Source: Acidobacteriota bacterium (GTDB taxonomy: Bacteria; Acidobacteriota; Terriglobia; UBA7540). From it: a stretch of 11,724 nt of DNA. Shown piece by piece: positions 5,059 through 11,724 of the stretch. The notes below the pieces were generated by a model that saw only the letters and a program-made list of their open reading frames with translations, was not told the origin of the DNA and searched no databases. The stretch spans positions 1-11,724 of the forward strand of contig JAJYHU010000260.1 of the NCBI GenBank assembly GCA_021784615.1, in the 5' to 3' direction. The first letter of the stretch is position 1. Each line of letters opens with the position of its first letter. Made by a program: the position numbers and the translations under genes.

Positions 5059-8000
5059 ATGGGGAAGAAGATTGCTCGTTTTGCGTTTATTTCAGGCGTC
5101 ATCGCCGTGGCCACGCTGGTGTGGGCCAACATCATCTCCGCCCAGCAAGGTCCAGGACACTCGATGGCCGTGGTGGTGCATGAAAACGGCCACGCAACCT
5201 CTCCACCCTTGCGCAATATTCCTCCTATCCCATCAAACGTCCTGAGCAAGCTTGCCATCCGCCTGCGTCACCCGCATCCCCTTTCAGGCGTGCGGCAGCT
5301 ATTGCAGGATACTGTCTTACAAACCTCCGTGGGTCCTTCAGTCGCCACAAGCAGCGGATCGAACTTCTTTGGCGTGGGCGTCGGCCTGGGGAGCTTTTCC
5401 CCTTCGTATGCGCCGCCTGATACCAACGGAGCGGTCGGTCCCACCGAGTATGTGCAGTGGGTGAACGTCAATTACGCGGTCTTCGCCAAGTACGACAACG
5501 AAGTGATTAACGGGAACACCTACAATGCCGGACAATTAGTTTACGGCCCCATTGCCGGAAACGCGATATTCAGCGCGCTGGGTGGTGCGTGCGCCAGCAA
5601 CAACAGCGGCGATCCGATTGCCGAGTATGACAAGCAGGCAAACCGCTGGGTGCTGATGCAGCCGGTATTCAAGAGTCCCTACACGCTCTGCGTAGCGGTT
5701 TCGCAGACTTCGGATGCCACCGGCTCCTACAATCTTTATTCGTTTCCAATTACCACCGGCTACTTCCCGGATTATCCCAAGCTGGGGGTCTGGCCTGACG
5801 GCTACTATGTTTCCTACAATTCGTTTCAAGGGAACACGTTTGTGGGAGCGGCGGCCTGCGCGATGGATCGCACCAGCATGCTTCAGAACGCGCCGGCGAC
5901 CATGCAATGTTTTCAGCGCAGCTACGGCGATGCGAGTCTGCTGCCCTCCGATCTTGACGGTGACTCCGGCGCGGCGGGAACCACCGGACCGCCTCCCACC
6001 GGGGCTCCCGATTATTATCTCGAGCTGGGCGGATCGGCCAACCTTAACCTCTATAAGTTCCACGTTGACTGGACGAACTCCGCCAACTCCACTTTCACAG
6101 GGCCGACCTCAATTACGGTGCCTTCGTACTCCCTGGCCTGCGGGGGTGGAACCTGCATCCCGCAATCGGGGACCAGCGAGTTGCTGGACTCGTTGGGTGA
6201 CCGGATGATGTACCGTCTGGCTTACCGAAATCTCAATGGAGTTGGAACACTGGTGGCGACCGATTCGGTGGATACGGGCAGCGGCAATACCGGCGTCCGA
6301 TGGTATGAAATCCAGGGGCTCGAGGGAACACCCACGGCGGTTCAAAGCAGTACCTACGCTCCGGATTCCAATTACCGATGGATGGGTTCGGTTGGAATGG
6401 ATAAGTTCGGAGACATGGCGCTCGGCTACAGCGTTTCCGGCGGTTCCATGCATCCGGCCGTCCGCTATACCGGCCGTCTGTCCAGCGACTCGGCGAACAC
6501 GATGGAGGCCGAAACCAGCATTGTGGAAGGCGGCGGGTCACAGTTGAACAATCTGAGCCGCTGGGGCGATTACAGCGCCATGTCCGTCGATCCGGTGGAC
6601 GATTGCACTTTCTATTACACCAACGAGTACCTGTTGAGCAATGGCACCTTCAACTGGAGCACCCGGGTTGGATCCTTTGATTTTACAGCCAGCAACTGCG
6701 GCGGCGCTTCCTATTCGATTGATTCGTCGCCCTCCATTCAATCGGCGGGCCAGGGTTCGAGCGCCGACTATACCCTGACGTTAAGCCCTGCAAATGGATA
6801 TTCCGGCACCGTCGGCCTGAGCACGCTCGGCTTGCCGGCGGGAGCCACCGCGAGCTTCACCAATAACTCCATTCCGGGAACAGGCGGCACTTCGACGCTG
6901 ACTCTCAGCACTGACAGTTCAGTCGCCGCCGGGACGTACAACTTTACGGTCCAGGGCGGCGATGGAAGCCTGGTCAGCTTGACTCCTCTGCTTTTGGTGG
7001 TGACGCCTCCCACCACTCCGGACTTTTCCATTTCCGCAACGCCCAGCTCGGCCACCGTGAACCAGGGGCAAAGCGCCAATTACAACGTGACGGCGAGTTC
7101 GCTGAACAACTTCAGCGGGACGGTGAACCTGAGCGCGAGCGTGTCGCCTTCGGGTCCGGCCCTGAGCATTCCGCCGTCGGTTTCCGTGACGCCTTCGACG
7201 CCCGGAACAGCGACTCTGTCGGTGTCCACCACCAGTTCCACAACCCCCGGCTCCTATACCGTCACGATTACGGGTACGAGCGGAAGCTTGAGCCATCAGA
7301 CCCAGGTTACGTTGCAGGTTAACCAGGCCCCGCAGACGGGCAGCTTCGCAGTCAGTGCCGCCTCGGGAACGCTGACTGTCGCCGTCAATTCAAGCAATAC
7401 CGACAGCATCAGTGTGACGCCGTCGGGCGGCTTTACGGGCAGTGTCAGCCTCAGCCTGAGCGGCCTGCCCCGCTGGACAAGCTCCAGCTTCAGCGTGAAT
7501 CCTGTTTCCATTACCGGGACGGGATCCGGAAGCTCCACCCTGACCATATCGACGAACCGGCACGCGCAGCAGGGCACTTACTCATTGACACTCACGGCGA
7601 CGAGCGGCAGCCTGACCAGCCAGATTCCGATCACGCTGATCATTGGCACGTCCTCCTCGCCGGACTTTTCACTTTCCAGTTCACCTTCAAGCCAGACGGT
7701 GACACCCGGGTCAGGCACCAGCTACACCGTGAGCGTTTCGGCTTCCGGCGGGTTCAGCGGAACGGTCGGATTCAGTGTCAGCGGCTTGCCGAGCGGCGCG
7801 GGCGCCACTTTCAGCCCCACTTCGATTACGACCTCGGGATCAACCACTATGGCGGTTACCACCAGTAGCTCAACGCCGACTGGGACCTACCCCTTGACCA
7901 TCACGGGAACCAGCGGCAGTCTGACTCATACCAGCGCCGTGACGCTGGTTGTCAGCGCTCCGGGCTCCGGCGACTTTTCAATCTCCGCTTCGCCCGGCAA

Positions 8001-8259
8001 TGTGACAGTCAAGGGGAGCGGCAGTGCCAATTACACAGTTACAATTTCATCATCGGGCGGGTTCGCGGGCGATGTCGCGTTAAGCGTGAGCGGAGTCCCA
8101 GGTGCAAACACCAGCTTCAATCCGGATACTGTGATGGGCGGTTCGGGTACGTCAACGCTCTCGGTCTCGGGAGCGAGCAAAGGCAGTTACACGCTCACGA
8201 TTACGGGAACCAGCGGATCGCTTACGCACTCGACGTCTGTAAGCCTGAAAGTCCATTAG
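5059..8259 (+). CDS. Large secreted protein: unnamed N-domain plus five Ig-like repeats
   Basis: The product is 1066 aa. ATG at 5059 follows TAAGGAGG (5045-5052) by six bases and opens a signal peptide (hydrophobic to Trp22, cleavage likely after ISA28); an in-frame start at 5020 lacks this. Residues about 70-550 form one domain with 'PPDTNGAVGPTEYVQWVNVNYAVFDK'-like wording (here 'NYAVFAKYDN'), 'DPIAEYDKQANRWVL', 'YFPDYPKLGVWPDGYYVSYN' and 'RWGDYSAMSVDP', a type I know from acidobacterial secreted proteins and which looks beta-propeller-like; no catalytic signature is evident. Cysteines are scattered, as in exported proteins. Five repeats of about 100 aa follow, each ending near 'GTSGSL(S/T)'. 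No LPXTG, autotransporter or sorting tail is visible. Probably a surface or matrix protein; function is not known. It is a single-gene unit with its own promoter and terminator. Confidence 0.88.
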   Translation: MGKKIARFAFISGVIAVATLVWANIISAQQGPGHSMAVVVHENGHATSPPLRNIPPIPSNVLSKLAIRLRHPHPLSGVRQLLQDTVLQTSVGPSVATSSGSNFFGVGVGLGSFSPSYAPPDTNGAVGPTEYVQWVNVNYAVFAKYDNEVINGNTYNAGQLVYGPIAGNAIFSALGGACASNNSGDPIAEYDKQANRWVLMQPVFKSPYTLCVAVSQTSDATGSYNLYSFPITTGYFPDYPKLGVWPDGYYVSYNSFQGNTFVGAAACAMDRTSMLQNAPATMQCFQRSYGDASLLPSDLDGDSGAAGTTGPPPTGAPDYYLELGGSANLNLYKFHVDWTNSANSTFTGPTSITVPSYSLACGGGTCIPQSGTSELLDSLGDRMMYRLAYRNLNGVGTLVATDSVDTGSGNTGVRWYEIQGLEGTPTAVQSSTYAPDSNYRWMGSVGMDKFGDMALGYSVSGGSMHPAVRYTGRLSSDSANTMEAETSIVEGGGSQLNNLSRWGDYSAMSVDPVDDCTFYYTNEYLLSNGTFNWSTRVGSFDFTASNCGGASYSIDSSPSIQSAGQGSSADYTLTLSPANGYSGTVGLSTLGLPAGATASFTNNSIPGTGGTSTLTLSTDSSVAAGTYNFTVQGGDGSLVSLTPLLLVVTPPTTPDFSISATPSSATVNQGQSANYNVTASSLNNFSGTVNLSASVSPSGPALSIPPSVSVTPSTPGTATLSVSTTSSTTPGSYTVTITGTSGSLSHQTQVTLQVNQAPQTGSFAVSAASGTLTVAVNSSNTDSISVTPSGGFTGSVSLSLSGLPRWTSSSFSVNPVSITGTGSGSSTLTISTNRHAQQGTYSLTLTATSGSLTSQIPITLIIGTSSSPDFSLSSSPSSQTVTPGSGTSYTVSVSASGGFSGTVGFSVSGLPSGAGATFSPTSITTSGSTTMAVTTSSSTPTGTYPLTITGTSGSLTHTSAVTLVVSAPGSGDFSISASPGNVTVKGSGSANYTVTISSSGGFAGDVALSVSGVPGANTSFNPDTVMGGSGTSTLSVSGASKGSYTLTITGTSGSLTHSTSVSLKVH
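6712..8256 (+). repeat. Five tandem Ig-like domain repeats (protein level)
   Basis: Repeats begin at about residues 552, 654, 761, 868 and 971 of the secreted protein. Each opens with '(P/G)(D/S)F(S/A)(I/L/V)S' (the first with 'YSIDSS'), has a central 'G(Y/F)(S/T/A)G(T/S/D)V' motif, and repeats 2-5 close with 'GTYxLTI..TSGSL'. They resemble bacterial Ig-like or NEW3-type beta-sandwich modules that extend a domain away from the cell. Nucleotide identity between units is limited to short patches such as ACGGGAACCAGCGG in units 4 and 5. Confidence 0.75.
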
Positions 8260-8276
8260 AATATTTCCACGTCATT

Positions 8277-8316
8277 CCAGGGGCTGCGCAGAATCCTGCG
8301 CAACCCCTGGCTTTTT
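8277..8316 (+). terminator. Intrinsic terminator of the Ig-repeat protein gene
   Basis: CCAGGGG-c-TGCGCAG (8277-8291), loop AATC, then CTGCGCA-a-CCCCTGG (8296-8310) form a 14-bp stem with one C/A mismatch, followed by CTTTTT (8311-8316). It lies 17 bp after the stop codon. Confidence 0.85.
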
Positions 8317-8389
8317 CGCGGCTACCCTGAGATTTTTCCCTCCACCACCCTCACGCGACCATTTCCCTCATTAGCCTGTCAGGCCGGTG

Positions 8390-8484
8390 GCGGCTGATGT
8401 CCCTGCCGCGAGGGTTTCGGGTGGAAACCCATGGGGCTGTCCGCCCTGGGCCCGGCGCTCACAGCGCTGGGTGACTGTTATCAC
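8390..8484 (+). other. Run of adjacent hairpins upstream of the receiver gene
   Basis: Five consecutive inverted repeats can be paired by hand: GCGGC 8390-8394/GCCGC 8405-8409; GGGTTT 8412-8417/AAACCC 8425-8430; a 5-bp stem 8433-8437/8443-8447 with a TGTCC loop; CCCGGCGCT 8451-8459/AGCGCTGGG 8463-8471 (one G-U pair); GTGA 8471-8474/TCAC 8481-8484. They end about 68 nt before the receiver ATG. This may be a structured leader or a small RNA. It does not match any riboswitch core I know. The rest of 8317-8552 holds no gene. Confidence 0.4.
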
Positions 8485-8552
8485 TGCATAAAGAGAGGGA
8501 TTCATGGGTTACTGAATTAGGGTGGCCGGAAGAATTTGTGGAAGGAAGCGCC

Positions 8553-8954
8553 ATGGAGAACAAATCCGGAAAAAGAACCATTCTCGTGATTGACGACGAC
8601 GAGCGGGTGTTGATGGCGCTCGAGTGCTTTCTTGAAACCGAAGGCTACGAAACTGCTACGGCCTGGAGCGGGCACGAAGGAATGGAACTGCTGCGGTCGC
8701 AAAAGTTCGACCTGGTGCTGGTGGACGACTACCTTTGGGATATGGATGTTGAAGTGATCCTGAAAGCGGTCGGGCGAATGGAGATTCCACCGCTGGTGAT
8801 GCTGGCCGAGAGCGCGCCCACACCCGGCGCCATGAAGCGCTACCGGGACCTGGGCGTCAACCGTTGGGTGGGCAAGTGGGCTTCGTGCGATGAAATCGCC
8901 AGGGCGGTTCAGGAGTGCCTTGCAGGGAAGCCGTCCGAAAAGGTGTTGGTTTGA
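8553..8954 (+). CDS. Stand-alone receiver-domain (response-regulator-like) protein, atypical
   Basis: The product is 133 aa and consists of a single CheY-like receiver with no output domain, so it would act by protein contact in the cytoplasm. Acidic pocket residues Asp14-Asp16 ('VIDDDE') and the phospho-acceptor Asp58 ('LVLVDD') are present, as is Lys108 ('WVGKW'). The usual Thr/Ser after strand 4 is Ala85 ('VMLAES'), the Pro after the Lys is Trp, and Trp62 sits in the loop after the phospho-Asp; signalling may be altered. ATG at 8553 has AAGGA (8542-8546) six bases upstream; a GTG at 8538 is possible but overlaps that site. Its stop overlaps a broken second receiver gene. No histidine kinase is in the window. 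Confidence 0.8.
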   Translation: MENKSGKRTILVIDDDERVLMALECFLETEGYETATAWSGHEGMELLRSQKFDLVLVDDYLWDMDVEVILKAVGRMEIPPLVMLAESAPTPGAMKRYRDLGVNRWVGKWASCDEIARAVQECLAGKPSEKVLV

Positions 8955-9431
8955 TAGTGTGGATAGCATCCGCCAAACGGCCGGGAGGGGGAAGCGTCAG
9001 TCCGGCTGGTGCGCGACGGGGCTGGGCATTGGAGCAACCTGAAGGCGGCGCTCGAAGCCCAGTTCCTTCACGTTTGCGAGGCCGGAGGGTTACGCTAGGC
9101 CGAGGGGCGATTGAAAGCTCCTGATCCTCCCCGGCTGGTGTTTACGGCAGTCATGCTTGCGGACGGAGATTGGGAAAGAGTTCTTCTTCTGAGGAAAAAG
9201 GCCGACATGCCGGTGATTGTCGTCCCGGCGTGCCTCGACGCGCGCTTTTGCCTGGCGACGCTTGCGCGAGGCGCTTTCGATTGTATCGTGCCGCCTTTTG
9301 ACCAGGACGACGTCTGCTACGTCTTCAGCAACGCGAGTTGGCGGATTCGGCCGGCGGCAACGCCGCGCGGTTCTGGGAGCCGCTATCTGGAAACAGAGCG
9401 AAATGTTCTAAACTGTTGCGATATGATGTAA
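8951..9431 (+). pseudogene. Broken receiver-like gene (frameshift plus in-frame TAG)
   Basis: A TTG start at 8951 overlaps the previous stop (TTGA), giving 'LIVWIASAKRPGG', a receiver strand-1 style opening. Dropping one base from the five-G run at 8987-8991 continues into 'EASVRLVRDGAGHWSNLKAALEA' and 'QFLHVCEAGG', then an in-frame TAG at 9096-9098, then 'AEGRLKAPDPPRLVFTAVML', 'ADGDWERVLL', 'MPVIVVPACLDARF', 'LARGAFDCIVPPFDQDD'. The last parts follow the pattern of short acidobacterial receiver-like proteins ('PxLVFxDxxLxDG', 'PVIVVSxxxDxR', 'LxxGAFDFIxPPF'). Both lesions lie in the N-terminal half; the C-terminal half stays open from 9111 and could be a short product, but I see no ribosome site for it. 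Sequencing error cannot be excluded for the G-run alone. Confidence 0.65.
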
Positions 9432-9465
9432 TCATCAATCGAGAGAGGGAGAGAGGACTAGATAA

Positions 9466-11724
9466 ATGACTATACGGCTGAAAGCGGCGATCCTCGTCAG
9501 ATCGATGGTCTTTTTCCTGGCGGGGTTCCTTCTGTTTGGGGCGGCCATGCGGGGCGATCCTGTCAACACAGTTTTTCGGATCGGAACCTTTGACCACTCT
9601 GCGGCGGAGTTTGTTCATGGTTCACCCGACCATCCGGTATGCTTCATCATCGGACAAAGCAACCCCGCGAAGGACTGGTACGCTTTTCAGCCGGCCGAAT
9701 TCATTCCAGCCGCATCCACCCACCGTACGGGCAACGGGCCGCCACGCCACGCCATTGTGAAGTTCGGGGCGATGTTGACGGCGCCGCGCGCCATCCAGTT
9801 TTCGCTGGATCATGCTCCAGCGGACGCTTACCGTCTGCGGGTTTCGCTACTGATAGGAACCTCCAGCGGCCCGGCTTTACGGATCAGCATCAACGGCAAG
9901 CGTGGAACGTTTTATCTTCATCCCAAGCTCTTCTCGGGGAATGGTGGCCAGCCCGACTCTTCTGATATGGCCTATTCGCATGCTGAGGTTTCATTCGCAT
10001 TTCCCGGCAGCTATCTGCGCCGGGGCACCAACACAATCACGCTGCAGGCGATCGAGGAAACGGACAAGGTTTGGTACGATGCTGGTGGCCTGACGTATGA
10101 CGCGATTGAACTCGACCGCGACATGGAAGGCTTTCATTCTCAAGCGTCTTCGGCTCAGATACTGCCGACCATCTTCTACCAGAAGCGGCAAGGCCAACTG
10201 GATGAAATCGTCGATGTTTTTATCCGTTACGGCGAGCGGGTGAAGCCCGGCAGTAGCGTGGATCTCGCCGTGGCTGGCAAGCACCATCGTCAGCAGCTTA
10301 AGGCAAATCAGGATTTCGGCGAGGAAAAGCTTGAGTTCGTTGTGCCCGAGTTTCCGGCACACACCCGCGCCCAACTCATTTGGAACATCGACGGCCATCG
10401 GTGGCGCAAGGAACAATCCGTCGATCCGCAAAAAAAATGGACCTTGCTTCTGGTGCCGCACATCCATCTTGATGTTGGATACTCTGACTATCAGGCCAAG
10501 GTCGCGGCCATCCAGAGCCGTGTCATCGACGAAGCGATGGATCTGACGGCGCAGCACCCTGATTTCCGCTTCAGCATGGATGGCGAATGGGCCCTGGCGC
10601 AGTTTCTGAAGACGCACACGCCAGCGGAACAGCAACGCGTAATTGCAGCGATCCAGAAACAGCAGCTTTTCGTTCCCGCGCAATATGCTATTTTGCTCAC
10701 CGGCTTTCCCACGGCGGAAACGCTGATCCGATCACTATACCCCAGCGCAAACTTCAGTCGTGTGCACAAAACGCCGTTCAATTACGCCAACATTACGGAC
10801 GTCCCATCGTACTCGTGGTCTTATGCTTCGGTCCTGGCTGCGGCGGGAATCAAGTATTTCCTTGCCGGCAGCAATAGCGGTGGCCGGGCGCCGGTGCTAC
10901 AGGAGGGGCACCTGAATGAGGATTCTCCATTCTGGTGGGAAGGTCCGGATGGGAAGAAAGTTTTGTTCTGGTATTCGCTCGATTACCAGCAGATGCAAAA
11001 TCTCTTTGGATTGCCCCCGCAGTTGGCCGCTGGCCGTGACAAGCTTCCGATGTTTCTACAGCAGTACAGGCACGCCAGCTATCGCGCCAACGCCATCATT
11101 CTCTTTGGCAGCCAAGCGGAGAATACCGATTTGTTCCCGCAGCAGGCGGAACTGGCGCAGCGCTGGAACCGCGTCTACGCATACCCGCGACTACGGTACT
11201 CTGGCTTTCATGATGCGCTGAAAAATATCGCGCGGCAATTTGGCAATGACATTCCAACCGTAAGGGGAGATGGCGGTCCCTACTGGGAGGATGGCATCGC
11301 TTCGGACGCCCATTATGCCGCGCTGGAACGCCAGAACGAAAGCCGTGGACCGTCAGCGGAGAAGCTGGCAACCCTGACATCGCTGGTAAATCCACGCCTG
11401 GCCGCGGACAGGGTGGATCTGGATCGGATGTGGACCGACATGGTGCTGATGGATGAGCACACGTGGGACTCCGGGAACAGTGTATCCGATCCCAAAAGTA
11501 CGGAAGCCGTGCAACAGCTCGCTGTGAAAGACTCGTACGCAATAAAGGCGCGTGCGCTGGGCGATTTCGTGATGCGCAACAGCATGGCCAGCCTGGCGGA
11601 TTCGATCTCCGCAGGCCAGGGCAGCCTGATCGTCTTCAATACCTTGAACTGGAGCCGTAGCGGTCTTGTGTCCATTGATCTGTACAAGAACCAGGAAATA
11701 GTTGATCCGTCGACAGGTCAGGTT
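9466..11724 (+). CDS. Secreted GH38-like alpha-mannosidase-type enzyme with N-terminal carbohydrate-binding domain (partial)
   Basis: The open frame of 753 codons runs off the right edge. ATG at 9466 has GAGAGG (9451-9456) nine bases upstream and opens a signal peptide ('MTIRLKAAILVRSMVFFLAG', then FLLFGAA). Residues about 34-218 resemble the C-terminal sugar-binding domain of polysaccharide lyase family 4: 'IGQSNPAKDWYAFQP' opens it, and 'LRISINGKRGTFYLHP', 'LRRGTNTITLQ' and 'GLTYDAIELD' close it. From about residue 325 a GH38-type catalytic region follows: 'PHIHLDVGYSDYQ' (metal-binding His334 and Asp336), 'ITDVPSYSWSY' (Asp445, probable nucleophile), 'AAGIKYFLAG', 'PFWWEGPDGKKVLFWY' and 'MDEHTWDSG' (His665, likely fourth metal ligand). 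It should be exported and act on an alpha-linked glycan; the sugar is not predictable. The C-terminal beta-domains lie beyond the window. Confidence 0.82.
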   Translation, partial: MTIRLKAAILVRSMVFFLAGFLLFGAAMRGDPVNTVFRIGTFDHSAAEFVHGSPDHPVCFIIGQSNPAKDWYAFQPAEFIPAASTHRTGNGPPRHAIVKFGAMLTAPRAIQFSLDHAPADAYRLRVSLLIGTSSGPALRISINGKRGTFYLHPKLFSGNGGQPDSSDMAYSHAEVSFAFPGSYLRRGTNTITLQAIEETDKVWYDAGGLTYDAIELDRDMEGFHSQASSAQILPTIFYQKRQGQLDEIVDVFIRYGERVKPGSSVDLAVAGKHHRQQLKANQDFGEEKLEFVVPEFPAHTRAQLIWNIDGHRWRKEQSVDPQKKWTLLLVPHIHLDVGYSDYQAKVAAIQSRVIDEAMDLTAQHPDFRFSMDGEWALAQFLKTHTPAEQQRVIAAIQKQQLFVPAQYAILLTGFPTAETLIRSLYPSANFSRVHKTPFNYANITDVPSYSWSYASVLAAAGIKYFLAGSNSGGRAPVLQEGHLNEDSPFWWEGPDGKKVLFWYSLDYQQMQNLFGLPPQLAAGRDKLPMFLQQYRHASYRANAIILFGSQAENTDLFPQQAELAQRWNRVYAYPRLRYSGFHDALKNIARQFGNDIPTVRGDGGPYWEDGIASDAHYAALERQNESRGPSAEKLATLTSLVNPRLAADRVDLDRMWTDMVLMDEHTWDSGNSVSDPKSTEAVQQLAVKDSYAIKARALGDFVMRNSMASLADSISAGQGSLIVFNTLNWSRSGLVSIDLYKNQEIVDPSTGQV

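Noticed and set aside
6712..8256. DNA repeats that might suggest a CRISPR or minisatellite array
   Set aside because: The periodicity of about 300 bp is that of protein Ig-like modules in one open reading frame, and DNA identity between units is low.
8981..9098. Programmed frameshift or stop-codon read-through in the second receiver gene
   Set aside because: There is no slippery heptamer with a following pseudoknot, and two unrelated lesions are needed. Ordinary gene decay is simpler.
9423..9435. ATGAT-GTA-ATCAT inverted repeat as an operator for the GH38-like gene
   Set aside because: The arms are only 5 bp and overlap the end of the preceding broken gene; no -35 box lies at proper spacing. 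Too weak to list.

Overview
The window looks like an accessory stretch of an Acidobacteriota (Terriglobia-like) chromosome. The evidence is moderately high GC, secreted proteins carrying strings of 'GTSGSL'-ending Ig-like repeats, large secreted carbohydrate-active enzymes, orphan Flp-type pilins and a short dispersed intergenic repeat of a kind I recall from acidobacterial genomes. This assignment is inference from gene style; no marker gene is present.

Layout. The left edge (1-74) is the end of an IS5-family-like insertion sequence: only the first codons of its transposase (minus strand) and a terminal-repeat-like end are visible. A dispersed repeat follows (133-159). A secreted two-domain alpha/beta hydrolase (acetyl-xylan-esterase-like) lies at 203-2209 (minus). 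Divergent from it is a 94-residue lipoprotein of a conserved but uncharacterised type (2601-2885, plus). Next come three separate minus-strand type IVb (Flp) prepilin genes (2917-3213, 3510-3803, 4266-4379). Each has its own Shine-Dalgarno and a long leader of about 125-140 nt. Each also has a sigma70-like promoter whose -35 box is preceded by the same 12-bp element (consensus GGWAWCACCSRA then TTG). The third pilin is extremely short (37 aa). A probable receiver-domain remnant overlaps its promoter.

On the plus strand, a consensus-like promoter (4876-4904) and a leader hairpin precede a 1066-residue secreted protein with five Ig-like repeats (5059-8259). It ends in a good intrinsic terminator (8277-8316). 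A run of adjacent predicted hairpins (8390-8484) precedes a stand-alone receiver-domain protein (8553-8954). A second receiver gene overlaps its stop codon but is broken by a frameshift and an in-frame TAG (8951-9431). From 9466 to the right edge runs the 5' 753 codons of a secreted GH38-like glycosidase with an N-terminal rhamnogalacturonan-lyase-type carbohydrate-binding domain.

Taken together, the region combines extracellular polysaccharide processing (esterase, GH38 enzyme), surface or adhesion functions (pilins, Ig-repeat protein) and small signalling proteins in different states of decay. I see no complete multi-gene defence or mobile system. The strongest candidate for something undescribed is the shared promoter element in front of the three orphan Flp pilin genes.
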